Source: Pseudomonadota bacterium | GTDB lineage: Bacteria; Pseudomonadota; Gammaproteobacteria; Steroidobacterales; Steroidobacteraceae | NCBI GenBank assembly: GCA_025355105.1 | Contig: JANYAE010000016.1 | Coordinates: 62,001 to 126,000, forward strand | DNA length: 64,000 nucleotides | Direction: 5' to 3' | Translations under genes and position numbers: made by a program | The notes under the pieces: model-generated | The model's database searches: none | Seen by the model: the letters and a program-made list of their open reading frames with translations, nothing else | Told to the model about the DNA's origin: nothing | In this document: positions 9,392-17,816 of the stretch, piece after piece | How positions within the stretch are numbered: the stretch's first letter is position 1 | Layout of the letters: every line of letters starts with the position of its first letter

Positions 9392-10511
9392 GGTCGCCGG
9401 CCGCGGCGAAGCACACCGCGCGCTCCGGATCGAAGCTGAAGAAGATCTGCTCAGCCACCTTGAGATCCGCGAAGCGGCCGGTCTGCGGCAGCGCGATGCG
9501 GAACTCGAAACGGCTCTGCCGCTCGCGCAGCAGCACCGCCGAGTTCGCGCCGTCGAACAGCAGGCTCTCGACGATGCCGACGTGCACCGTCTGGCCGGCC
9601 GGCAGCTCGCCCGCGACGCGCGCGAGCATCGCGACCTCCGGTCGGACGAAGGCCTCGACCGCCGCGCCGGTCGCCAGCGGCCGGCTGCAACGCGCACGAA
9701 TCGACCAGCCGTCGCCGGTCACGAGCTCGGCGATCGGCCCGTCGACCGCGGTCACCGTGCCGGCGATGCGGTTGTTGGCGCCGACGAAGCCGGCGACGAA
9801 TGCCGTCGCCGGCGCGTAGTAGAGCTCCTGCGGCGTGCCGACCTGCTCGAAGCGACCGCGATTCATCACCGCGACGTGGTCGGAGAGCACGAGGGCCTCC
9901 GACTGGTCGTGGGTGATGTACACGAAGGTCGTGCCGAAGGCGGCCTGCAGCTGCTTGAGCTCGATCTTCATGTGCTCGCGCAGCTTCAGGTCGAGCGCGC
10001 CGAGCGGCTCGTCCAGCAGCAGCAGCGTCGGCTCGAGCACCAGGCTGCGGGCGATCGCGACGCGCTGTCGCTGGCCCCCCGACAGCTCGTCCACGCGCTT
10101 GTGTCCGGCGCCGCTGAGGCTGACCCGCTCCAACATCGCCTCGGCGCGCCGCAGCCGTTCGGCGCGGGCGACACCGCGGCGGGCGAGCCCGAAGGCGACG
10201 TTCTCGCCCACCGACATCATCGGGAACAGCGCCAGCTGCTGAAAGACCATGTTGACCGGTCGGCGGTTCGGCGCGACGCCGCTCATGCTCCGCCCGCCGA
10301 TGACGATGTCGCCGTCGTCCGGTTGAATGAAGCCCGCGATCATCCGCAGCAGCGTCGTCTTGCCGCAGCCGGAAGGTCCGAGGATCGAGAAGAAGCTGCC
10401 GCGCCGGACGCTGAAGGACAGCGCATCCACCGCGACGTGATCGGTGAAGCGCTTGACGACGCTACGTACCTCGAGGTCCGGGGCGGCGGCCTCGGGCGCC
10501 GCGGCGCTCAA
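9384..10511 (-). CDS. potA: ABC transporter ATPase, spermidine/putrescine type (PotA/PotG-like)
   Basis: The protein is 375 residues if translation begins at a TTG whose TTGA overlaps the binding-protein stop. No ATG or GTG occurs before the Walker A region, and the open frame upstream lies inside potD. Walker A is GPSGCGKTT (about 45-53), the signature is LSGGQRQRVAIARSL, and Walker B is LLLLDEPLGALD followed by ITHDQSEAL. A C-terminal TOBE domain (about 280-370) is typical of the Pot/Mal/Ugp ATPases. It powers polyamine import with PotB and PotC. The TTG start is inferred from overlap and alignment length. Confidence 0.88.
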   Translation of the reverse strand: MSAAAPEAAAPDLEVRSVVKRFTDHVAVDALSFSVRRGSFFSILGPSGCGKTTLLRMIAGFIQPDDGDIVIGGRSMSGVAPNRRPVNMVFQQLALFPMMSVGENVAFGLARRGVARAERLRRAEAMLERVSLSGAGHKRVDELSGGQRQRVAIARSLVLEPTLLLLDEPLGALDLKLREHMKIELKQLQAAFGTTFVYITHDQSEALVLSDHVAVMNRGRFEQVGTPQELYYAPATAFVAGFVGANNRIAGTVTAVDGPIAELVTGDGWSIRARCSRPLATGAAVEAFVRPEVAMLARVAGELPAGQTVHVGIVESLLFDGANSAVLLRERQSRFEFRIALPQTGRFADLKVAEQIFFSFDPERAVCFAAAGDHG

Positions 10512-11569
10512 TTGGCGGCCTTGATGCGATCGAGGATGCGGCCCTCGATTTCTTCGAGGCCGGCCGGGATCGCCGGATACCACTTCACGTTGCGAAAGCC
10601 GTCCGGAAAGCTCTCCTTGAACTGCTCCTTGAGCCGCGGCTCCATGAGCTGCTCGGCGCCCTTGGAGGCGCTGAAGTTGCCGACCGCCTTGGCAATCTTG
10701 GCGGCGATGTCCGGTCGCATCGTGAAGTTGATCCAGGCGTAGGCGGCGGCGTCGTTCTTGCCGCGCGCCGGCAGCACGTAGGTGTCCATCCAGGCAATGG
10801 CGCCGGACTTCGGGTTGATGAAGCGGATGTCCGGGTTCTCGCGATTCAGGCGCCACGCCCCGGAGTCCCACATCATCGCGGCGACGATCTCGCCGGAGCG
10901 CACGCCATTGAGCAGCTGGTCCTTGTTGTCGTAGAAGAAGCGGAAATTCGCCTTGCAGGTCGACAGCGTGCGGCCGACCTCCTCCATCAGCGCGGTGTAG
11001 CCCTTGATGTCGCCATAGAGCGCGAACGGGTCCTTGCCGGACGCCAGCGCGAAGGCCATCAGCGTCGGGCGCTTGAGGCGCACCGCAGTCTTGCCCTTGA
11101 ACTCCGGTTTGCAGAGGTCGCCGTAGTCGGCGATCTTGGCCTTCTTGCTGTTGACCACCAGGCCCTCGGCGCCCCAGACGTACGGCAGGGCATAGAGCTT
11201 GCCGTCGATGCTGGCGTTCTTCTTGACGATGTCGATCAGCTCGGGGACGAACTGCTCGAGCTTGACCTTGCCGAGGTCGATCGGCTTGTAGATCCGAAAC
11301 TCCTGCTGCGCCCCGGCGATGCGGTCCTGCGACGGCTGGGCGAGGTCGAAACCCGCGCCGCCGGTGGCCCGCAGCTTCGAGATCATCTCCTCGTTGTTCG
11401 ACAGCGTCAGTTCCACCTGGATGCCGGTCTCGGCCTTGAACTGCGCCGCAACCTCGGCCGGGACGTAGTCCGACCAGGTGATGATGCGCAGCTTCTTGGC
11501 GTCATCGGCCTGGCTTGCGCCGCCGAGCGTCAGGCCGAGCATCAGGAGGAGGAGACGTCCGATTTTCAT
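10508..11569 (-). CDS. potD: Periplasmic polyamine-binding protein (PotD/PotF-like)
   Basis: The protein has 353 residues with a signal peptide of about 22 residues (MKIGRLLLLMLGLTLGGASQA). The mature part starts with LRIITWSDYVPAEVAAQFKA, the standard opening of PotD/PotF extracellular solute-binding proteins. It also has YALPYVWGAEGLVVN and WMDTYVLPARGKN, aromatic and acidic segments found in polyamine pockets. The start has an AGGGG ribosome site 5 bases upstream. It is the first gene of the transporter operon. A much longer open frame upstream overlaps the divergent EF-G-like gene and is an artefact of GC content. Confidence 0.9.
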   Translation of the reverse strand: MKIGRLLLLMLGLTLGGASQADDAKKLRIITWSDYVPAEVAAQFKAETGIQVELTLSNNEEMISKLRATGGAGFDLAQPSQDRIAGAQQEFRIYKPIDLGKVKLEQFVPELIDIVKKNASIDGKLYALPYVWGAEGLVVNSKKAKIADYGDLCKPEFKGKTAVRLKRPTLMAFALASGKDPFALYGDIKGYTALMEEVGRTLSTCKANFRFFYDNKDQLLNGVRSGEIVAAMMWDSGAWRLNRENPDIRFINPKSGAIAWMDTYVLPARGKNDAAAYAWINFTMRPDIAAKIAKAVGNFSASKGAEQLMEPRLKEQFKESFPDGFRNVKWYPAIPAGLEEIEGRILDRIKAAN

Positions 11570-11902
11570 TGTTACCCCTGCGTGCGCCCGAACGCGGCGG
11601 TCGTCGCCTTGGCGCGGCCCAAGGTTACCGGTCCGGCCACCGCCCGTCACCCCGGCGGCGCGCGACCGCTGCCGCCCGCGGGCCAGCGAGCAGCCGACCG
11701 GCCGCCGCCAACCCGTTTCGCTGCAGCGCAGGATGGCCGGACGGCGCCGGCCGACGGGCCGTTGCGACGCGTAGCGGTGCGAAGCGTCGCGCTGGTCTAT
11801 TCTTGTACGCGGGCGTGCGCTCGCGACGCTGCCGGAGCGCCCTTCGGAAGATGCGGAGCGAGCACGCGGTTCGGGTCGGTTACCGTGCCGGTGGAGGTCC
11901 CC
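11570..11902. promoter_or_regulatory. Divergent intergenic region, potD / EF-G paralogue
   Basis: These 333 bases separate two divergent starts and must hold both promoters. The right half contains CTGGTCTATTCTTGTACG at about 11791-11808, the least GC-rich stretch and a plausible promoter for the EF-G-like gene. The left half is very GC-rich with dense CGG/CCG runs. I see no convincing gene here and no defined operator. Confidence 0.4.
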
Positions 11903-13951
11903 ATGCCCAGCCAAATACAGAATCTGTGCAACGTCGCGCTGGTCGGCCACGCCGCCAGCGGCAAGACGACCCTTGCCGAAGCGCTGCTGTACGCCGCCGG
12001 CGCGATCCGTGCCAAGGGCAGCGTCGCGCGCGGTTCGACGGTGTGCGACTCCGATCCGCTCGAGAAGCGCCAGCAGCACTCCCTGGACTCCGCGCTGTGC
12101 GGCTTCGAGAGCCACGGTCGGCGCGTGACGCTGCTCGACACGCCGGGTCTGCCGGACTTCGTCGGCCGCAGCGTCAGCGTGCTCGCGGCGGTCGAGTCGG
12201 CGGCGGTCGTCGTGAACGCGGCCACCGGCGTCGAGCCGATGACGACGCGGATGATGAACGAGGCTCGCGAGCGCGGCCTGTGCCGCTTCATCGTCGTCAA
12301 CCGCATCGACGCGCGCGACGCGCAACCGGAGGCCGTGCTCGCGCAGCTGCGCGAAGCCTTCGGCAAGGAGTGCCTGCCGCTCAATCTCCCCACCCAGCAC
12401 GGCCGGGCGGTTGCCGACTGCTATTTCCAGAGCGAGGGTGGCGCCACCGACTTCGGCTCGATCGCCGCCGCGCACGAGGCGATCGTCGACCAGGTCGTCG
12501 AGGTCGACGAGGCGCTGATGACCCGCCATCTCGAGCAGAGCGGCTCGGTGACGCTGGCGCAACTGCACGACGCCTTCGAGCAGGCGCTGCGCGAGGGTCA
12601 CCTGATCCCCGTCTGCTTCGTGTCGGGTGAGACCGGCGCCGGCATTCCGGAGCTGCTGCGCGTGCTCACCGAGCTCGCACCGAGCCCGCCGGAGGGCAAT
12701 CCGCCGGCTTTCCTCAAGGGCGAGGGCGCCGACGCCAGGCCGTTCGCGGTGACGCCGGATCCGGCGCTGCACGTCGTCGCGCACGTCTTCAAGATCACGA
12801 TCGACCCCTACGTCGGCAAGATCGGCGTGTTCCGCGTCCACCAGGGCACGATCCGGCCTGGCCAGCAGCTGTACGTCGGCGACGGCCGCAAGCCGTTTCG
12901 CGTCACCCAGCTGTTCCGCCTGCAGGGCAAGGAGCAGCAGCCGCTGGCGCTGGCCAGCGCCGGCGACATCTGTGCGATTGCCAAGGCCGACGAGGTGCAC
13001 TTCGACGCCGTGCTGCACGATTCGCACGACGAAGATCACCTGCACCTGCGCTCGGTGCGCTTCCCGCCGGCGATGCTCGGCATCGCCATCGAGCCGGAGA
13101 AGCGCGGCGACGAGCAGCGCCTCGCCGACACGCTGCACAAGCTGGTCGACGAGGACCCGTGCGTGCGCGTCGAGCACCACGCGGCGCTGAACGAGACGGT
13201 GCTCTACGGCATGGGCGAGCTGCACGTGCGGCTGCTGCTCGAGCGCATGACCGAGCGCTTCGGCGTCCAGGTCAAGACGCAGCCGCCGCGGGTGCCGTAC
13301 CGCGAGACGGTGACGCGCGCCGCCGAATCACTCTACCGCCACAAGAAGCAGACCGGCGGCGCCGGCCAGTTCGGCGAGGTCAAGCTGCGCGTCGAGCCGT
13401 TGCCGCGCGGCGAGGGCTTCGAGTTCGTCGACGCGGTGGTCGGCGGCGCGATCCCCGGGCAGTACATCCCGGCGGTCGAGAAGGGCGTCCGGCAGGTGCT
13501 CGGCGAGGGCATCGTCGCCGGCTTCCAGCTGCAGGACCTGCGCGTCACGGTGCTCGATGGCAAGCACCATCCGGTGGATTCCAAGGAGGTCGCCTTCGTG
13601 ACCGCCGCGCGCCACGCCTTCGAGGATGCCGCCGCCCAGGCCGGCGCGGTCGTGCTCGAGCCGATCGTGCGCGCCGAGATCACCGTGCCGAGCTCGGCGG
13701 TCGGCGACATCGCCGCCGATCTGGCGACGCGGCGCGGCCGCGTCACCGGCCAGTCGTCGTTGCCTGGCGGCCGGCTGGCCGTCTCGGCGCTGGTGCCGCT
13801 CGCGGAGCTGACCGACTACCCGGTGCGGCTGAAGTCGCTGACCGCCGGCGAGGGCGCCTACACGCTCGACCTCAGCCACTACGAGACCGTGCCGCCGCGC
13901 CGCCAGCAGGAGCTCAGCGGCGCCTGGAACCGGCACCCACGCTCCGCCTGA
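11903..13951 (+). CDS. Elongation factor G paralogue (EF-G-like translational GTPase)
   Basis: The protein is 682 residues from the ATG with GGAGG 5 bases upstream. The G domain has P-loop GHAASGKTTLAEAL, DTPGLPDF (G3) and VVNRID in place of the usual NKMD (G4). Domains II-V follow: HVFKITIDPYVGKIGVFRVHQG is domain II, ETVLYGMGELHVRLLLERM is domain III, and FEFVDAVVGGAIPGQYIPAVEKG is the domain IV core. It differs from housekeeping EF-G in the G1 motif (AAS rather than AHID/G-x-x-GKTT) and in G4. It stands alone, outside any str operon, so it is most likely the EF-G-like paralogue present in many proteobacteria. Its role (translation recycling, stress or antibiotic response) is not established by the sequence. 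Confidence 0.88.
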   Translation: MPSQIQNLCNVALVGHAASGKTTLAEALLYAAGAIRAKGSVARGSTVCDSDPLEKRQQHSLDSALCGFESHGRRVTLLDTPGLPDFVGRSVSVLAAVESAAVVVNAATGVEPMTTRMMNEARERGLCRFIVVNRIDARDAQPEAVLAQLREAFGKECLPLNLPTQHGRAVADCYFQSEGGATDFGSIAAAHEAIVDQVVEVDEALMTRHLEQSGSVTLAQLHDAFEQALREGHLIPVCFVSGETGAGIPELLRVLTELAPSPPEGNPPAFLKGEGADARPFAVTPDPALHVVAHVFKITIDPYVGKIGVFRVHQGTIRPGQQLYVGDGRKPFRVTQLFRLQGKEQQPLALASAGDICAIAKADEVHFDAVLHDSHDEDHLHLRSVRFPPAMLGIAIEPEKRGDEQRLADTLHKLVDEDPCVRVEHHAALNETVLYGMGELHVRLLLERMTERFGVQVKTQPPRVPYRETVTRAAESLYRHKKQTGGAGQFGEVKLRVEPLPRGEGFEFVDAVVGGAIPGQYIPAVEKGVRQVLGEGIVAGFQLQDLRVTVLDGKHHPVDSKEVAFVTAARHAFEDAAAQAGAVVLEPIVRAEITVPSSAVGDIAADLATRRGRVTGQSSLPGGRLAVSALVPLAELTDYPVRLKSLTAGEGAYTLDLSHYETVPPRRQQELSGAWNRHPRSA

Positions 13952-13954
13952 CGG

Positions 13955-13988
13955 GCGCCGCCGCCGGGCGCTCGCCGCGCGGCGGCGC
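13955..13988 (+). terminator. Hairpin after EF-G-like gene
   Basis: A perfect 9-bp inverted repeat (GCGCCGCCG / CGGCGGCGC) with a 16-base loop begins 4 bp past the stop of the EF-G-like gene. There is no T-tract, so it would be a weak or Rho-assisted terminator. Confidence 0.35.
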
Positions 13989-14004
13989 TAGACTGGCTGC
14001 GGCC

Positions 14005-14178
14005 ATGATGATCGCGCGCCCGCTGCTGCTCGTGACGACACCGATCGGCGTGATCGCCGGACTGCGCGAGGCGTGGCGCTTCCACTGGTGGCTCGCGCTG
14101 CTGATGGCGGCGCTGCTCGCCGTGCTCGGCGCTTTCGGCTACTACACTTGGCGCACGATCCGCCGCGAGTCAGGCTGA
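14005..14178 (+). CDS. Small inner-membrane protein, 57 residues
   Basis: The predicted product starts MMIARPLLLVTTPIGVIAG. It has one N-terminal hydrophobic stretch and a second helix (WWLALLMAALLAVLGAFGYY), with a basic end (RTIRRESG). No Shine-Dalgarno is visible. A TAGACT hexamer lies 12 bases upstream of the ATG, a spacing that would fit a leaderless transcript. Its end overlaps the convergent hydrolase gene by 9 bp. I do not recognise the family. It is supported by the membrane-protein composition and by the fact that the frame outside this stretch is clearly non-coding. Confidence 0.45.
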   Translation: MMIARPLLLVTTPIGVIAGLREAWRFHWWLALLMAALLAVLGAFGYYTWRTIRRESG

Positions 14179-15060
14179 CGGCGCGAGCCCGTGCGCCGCG
14201 AGCCAGGCGAGCGCCCGCGCCCAGCCGTCCTTCGCCGCCGCCTCGCGGTAGCTCGGCCGATAGTCGGCGTTGAAGGCGTGGCCGGCATCCGGATAGACGA
14301 CGATCTCCGAGCGCGCACGTCCGGCGGCGAGCGCCGCGCGCATGCGCTCGACGCTGTCGAGCGGAATGCCCTGGTCCTTGGCGCCGTACAGCCCGAGTAC
14401 CGGCACCGTCAGGCTCGGCGCCGCCTCCAGCGGGTATTCGGTCTGCAGCGCGTTCGCCTCGCCCACGAGCCGGCCGTACCAGGCCACCGCGGCGCGCAGC
14501 GCCGGCCGGTGCGCGGCGTACAGCCAGGTGATGCGGCCACCCCAGCAAAAGCCGGTGATCGCCGCGCGTTGGGCGTCGCCTTCACCCGCGCCGATCCAGG
14601 CGAGCGTGTCGTCGAGGTCCGAGAACACCTGGGTGTCCGGCACCTTCGAGATGACCTTCGCCAGGATCTCGGCGACCTCGGCGAGCGTGCTGACGTCGCC
14701 CTGCCGAAGGAACAGCTCCGGCGCCACCGCACAGTAGCCGGCATGCGCGAGCCGGCGACAGACGTCGCGGATGTGCTCGTGCACACCGAAGATCTCGGCC
14801 ACCACCAGGATGGACGGCGCGCCGCTGCGGCCGGCCGGACGGGCGCGATAGGCCGGGATCAGCGTTCCGTCGCGCGCCGGGATCTGCACCGCGCCCGCCG
14901 CAAGGCCTTGCTCGTCGGTGATGATGGTCGAGGCACTGACCGGCCGGACGGCGAGCGCGAAACCCGCGGCCAGCGCGGTCAGTAGCAGTTCGCGACGCGT
15001 TGCGAGCGGTTCGCGTCTGAGACTGTCGAGATCCGCGTCGCTGCGCATGGCCGAGAGCAT
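14170..15060 (-). CDS. Dienelactone hydrolase family protein with Tat-like signal
   Basis: The protein has 296 residues. An N-terminal ATRRELLLTALAAGFALAV segment looks like a twin-arginine signal, so export to the periplasm is likely. The alpha/beta-hydrolase core has the family's cysteine nucleophile in GFCWGGRI, the catalytic Asp in YGAKDQGIP, and the His in DAGHAFN. Dienelactone hydrolases cleave cyclic esters. Exported family members have poorly defined substrates, and no ring-cleavage genes are nearby. An alternative start 12 bases downstream is possible, because neither ATG has a clear ribosome site. Confidence 0.85.
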   Translation of the reverse strand: MLSAMRSDADLDSLRREPLATRRELLLTALAAGFALAVRPVSASTIITDEQGLAAGAVQIPARDGTLIPAYRARPAGRSGAPSILVVAEIFGVHEHIRDVCRRLAHAGYCAVAPELFLRQGDVSTLAEVAEILAKVISKVPDTQVFSDLDDTLAWIGAGEGDAQRAAITGFCWGGRITWLYAAHRPALRAAVAWYGRLVGEANALQTEYPLEAAPSLTVPVLGLYGAKDQGIPLDSVERMRAALAAGRARSEIVVYPDAGHAFNADYRPSYREAAAKDGWARALAWLAAHGLAPSA

Positions 15061-15230
15061 AGAACAGCCGGGGCGTGTGACGCACGTCGTGCCGGGCTCG
15101 TGACGGCGGTCGCTGTTCCGCTCGCGCCGGCCGTTATGTCGCGCCGCTCACTCAGTTTCCGCTGCAGCAGGCCGTTGTCCCCGGTCACGCGCGTCACTGC
15201 GCCCCCTGCCACCGCATCGGAGACTCCCGC

Positions 15231-15416
15231 ATGACCCTGACCAAAACCACGGTGCTCGCCCTGGCCGCAGGCCTGTGCCTGACGGTACTCGCCGGTTGCG
15301 GCGGCGGATCGGCCGCGACGGCCTCGACGACGCCGCCGCCACCGCCACCCGCGCCGGTCACCGGCATCGCGACGCCGACGCAGGTGTCGGTCGTCACCGC
15401 CAAGAATGCCAACTGA
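15231..15416 (+). CDS. Small predicted lipoprotein
   Basis: This is a 61-residue product with an n-region TLTKTT, a hydrophobic stretch and the lipobox LAGC, followed by a Gly/Ser and polyproline linker (PPPPPPAPV) and no globular domain. A GGAGA ribosome site lies about 10 bases upstream. Its stop is 9 bp from the start of the large exported protein downstream, so the two are likely co-transcribed. It may be a small envelope lipoprotein partner of that protein. I do not recognise either one. Confidence 0.7.
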   Translation: MTLTKTTVLALAAGLCLTVLAGCGGGSAATASTTPPPPPPAPVTGIATPTQVSVVTAKNAN

Positions 15417-15425
15417 GGACGCCGC

Positions 15426-17735
15426 ATGAAGAACCACACCCTGGCCCTCGCGGCCGCCGGCGCGTTGCTGCTGCATAGCGCCGCGTTCGCGTCGATCCCG
15501 GCGACCGCGCCGTACCTGACCGACCCGCAGAGCACGCACGTGCAGGACGCGACCTCCGAGAGCATCGGCACGGTCAACATGATCATGTGTTATCTGCATT
15601 CGACCGCTGCTGACCAGCTGGTCAACAAGGGTAACTACATCGCCTACGCCGACCAGAACAAGTGCGACAAGAGCGCGCAGGCGAGCGCCGCGAACTCGGG
15701 GTCAAGCGGCGGCGGCGCGCAGGCGCCGAACTACATGACCGCGGTCGTCGACTCGACGCGCGCCACGAGCGCCGATCCGATGCGGGTCAAGATCTGGTTC
15801 GAGGACACCGGTGATCCGGCGCAGAAGCGGACGATCTTCCTCAACGTCTCCGCCACCCAGGCGCCGAGCGCGTCCAACCCGTACGGCATCTTCCGGCTCG
15901 ACTTCTGCGGTCGCGGCAACCTGTCGCTGCCGTGCGAGATGCAGGGCTACCTGCAGGGCTCGCAGGACGGCTCGCTGAGCTTCTACCAGACCGAGGCGGC
16001 GCACAACGGCAGCAGCGGCACCGCGACGACCGCGCTCGCGCTGACGCCGAACGGCACTGACAAAGGCAGCGGCAGCGTGCAGCGCTCGACCGGCGGCGTG
16101 CAGAACGGCTTCACCTTCGCCTACGACCCGAACCTCTACCTGCGCGGCGACGGCACGACGCAACAGTGCTTCAGCCGCGACGCCGCCGACCCCGCCACCG
16201 GCCAATCGGTGTGGCGCTATGGCCTCTACGACTCGACCAGCGGCGAGCATTTCGACCGCAACTCGGGCTTCCCGATCGAGTTCAGCGCCGGCGGCACGAC
16301 CTACAACGGCTTCCTGAGCTACTGGGGGCTGTCGCTGCCGCCGGCCGCCGCCGCGGCGCTGAGCAACGGCATGACCGTCTCCAAGGTCGACTACAACGGC
16401 AACTCGGCGCCGACCCGGACGAACTACGCGATCGTGCTGTCGTCCGGCAAGCTCACCAAGTACACCAAGCAGAGCCGCACGCTGCAGAGTCTCGATCAGA
16501 TTCGCTTCAACATCTGGGTTGGCAACGAAGCGGCGGGCTTCTTCGCCGGCGCCGCGCCCAACACCAACTACGAGCTCTACTGGGACGACGCGAGCGGCGC
16601 CTTCAAGGTGACCGGCCAGCTTAACTGCGGCAACAACGGCTGCGAGACCCACAGCTTCGCCGCCGACCAGGTGCAGAGCGTCGGGATCAGCTTCTGGTCC
16701 AGCCAGGCCGGCGTCGCCGGCTGGTCGAACTCACTCGGCGGCGAGCTGTTCATCGACCTCAAGGGCGTCACCGATCCGGTGCAGTCGGCCGGCGTCAACG
16801 TCCTCTACCGCGTGCAGAACCTCGTCTACCCGAGCGACTATCCGGCGGCGCTGTTCTGCGTGCGCGACTGCCCGACGAACGCGTCGATGAGCGGCTACTT
16901 CGCGCCTGGTTCGGCCGCGGCCTCGCCGTTCGCCGGCGCGAGCTTCAACAACTGGAACCCGACCGCGGTAGCCGACGTCGTCGCCTACACGCCCTCGGCC
17001 GTCGACGCGGTCCTCGACGATGCCGCCGGCCAGCCGGTCGTGTTCACCGACGCGAACGCGCTGGCCGCGAGCGCGCAGTACCAGAACGGCTTGCGCAGCG
17101 GCCGGCTGGTGTCGGATCTCGCCGTCGCCGAGTGCGCGCCGGGCACCGGCCAATACTGCGACTACCAGGTGCAGAACGCCGACGCGTACTACGTCTGGGA
17201 GACCGGCGCGAACCCGTGGAACCACTTCGCGGCCGTGAAAGACGCGAGCGGCGCGTTCGTCGCCTTCGACCCGCCGCTCAATGTCAACTTCAACGTGCCG
17301 CCGGACGCCGTCAAGTACGGCGCCTACGCCGGCAAGACGCTGGTGCTGCAGTACGGCGGTTTCGGCCAGCTGTGGGGCATCCCCGGCGTGTGCGTCTCAA
17401 GCGACAGCAACGCGACCGTCAGCTGCGACACGCCGAACTCGCGCTTCGTGCCGCAGTTCGTGATTCCCTACGACGCCGCGCTCGGCGTCGTGACGAGCAG
17501 CACGTCCGCGGGCACGAGCAGCTACCTCGTGAAGTGGCTCGACCGCGAGATCCGTTTCGCGGCGAAGGACCCGTCGCTGTGCGCGCAGGCGAACCTGGTG
17601 CTGCCGGCGAGTGTGGCGCTGCCGTCGGCAGCGGGTCTGCAGGATCCGTCCGATCCGGCCGCGGCGATCTATATCGGAGCCGAGCCGGTAGTCACCGATC
17701 CGGTGCGCGTCATCCAGGGTGACGTGAAATGGTGA
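15426..17735 (+). CDS. Large exported protein of unknown function
   Basis: The protein has 769 residues. It has a clear Sec signal (MKNHTLALAAAGALLLHSAA, cleavage near AFA-S), and there is no transmembrane helix afterwards. The mature protein is rich in Gly, Ser, Asn, Tyr and Asp. Scattered cysteines often sit in close pairs (CGNNGC, CVRDC, CAPGTGQYC), suggesting disulfide-bonded beta-rich domains in the periplasm or outside the cell. The N-terminal VNMIMCYLHSTAADQLVNKGNYIAY stretch is distinctive, but I cannot place it in a named family. GAGGA near the preceding stop serves as ribosome site. A strong hairpin follows the gene. Confidence 0.8.
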   Translation: MKNHTLALAAAGALLLHSAAFASIPATAPYLTDPQSTHVQDATSESIGTVNMIMCYLHSTAADQLVNKGNYIAYADQNKCDKSAQASAANSGSSGGGAQAPNYMTAVVDSTRATSADPMRVKIWFEDTGDPAQKRTIFLNVSATQAPSASNPYGIFRLDFCGRGNLSLPCEMQGYLQGSQDGSLSFYQTEAAHNGSSGTATTALALTPNGTDKGSGSVQRSTGGVQNGFTFAYDPNLYLRGDGTTQQCFSRDAADPATGQSVWRYGLYDSTSGEHFDRNSGFPIEFSAGGTTYNGFLSYWGLSLPPAAAAALSNGMTVSKVDYNGNSAPTRTNYAIVLSSGKLTKYTKQSRTLQSLDQIRFNIWVGNEAAGFFAGAAPNTNYELYWDDASGAFKVTGQLNCGNNGCETHSFAADQVQSVGISFWSSQAGVAGWSNSLGGELFIDLKGVTDPVQSAGVNVLYRVQNLVYPSDYPAALFCVRDCPTNASMSGYFAPGSAAASPFAGASFNNWNPTAVADVVAYTPSAVDAVLDDAAGQPVVFTDANALAASAQYQNGLRSGRLVSDLAVAECAPGTGQYCDYQVQNADAYYVWETGANPWNHFAAVKDASGAFVAFDPPLNVNFNVPPDAVKYGAYAGKTLVLQYGGFGQLWGIPGVCVSSDSNATVSCDTPNSRFVPQFVIPYDAALGVVTSSTSAGTSSYLVKWLDREIRFAAKDPSLCAQANLVLPASVALPSAAGLQDPSDPAAAIYIGAEPVVTDPVRVIQGDVKW

Positions 17736-17768
17736 GCCTCGCCGCCCGAGCGTGAGCTGGCCGAAGGT

Positions 17769-17793
17769 GGCGGACGGCCGGGCGCCGTCCGCC
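17769..17793 (+). terminator. Strong hairpin after the 769-residue exported protein gene
   Basis: A perfect 10-bp stem (GGCGGACGGC / GCCGTCCGCC) with a 5-base loop lies between two convergent genes, 34 bp past the stop. There is no long T-run. It could serve transcripts from both sides. Confidence 0.55.
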
Positions 17794-17816
17794 TGTCCGG
17801 CGGCGCGGCGCCTGCG

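Noticed and set aside
10508-13225. A 905-codon minus-strand frame read as one protein
   Set aside because: Only the 353 residues after the ATG at 11569 resemble PotD. The N-terminal part is antisense to the EF-G-like gene.
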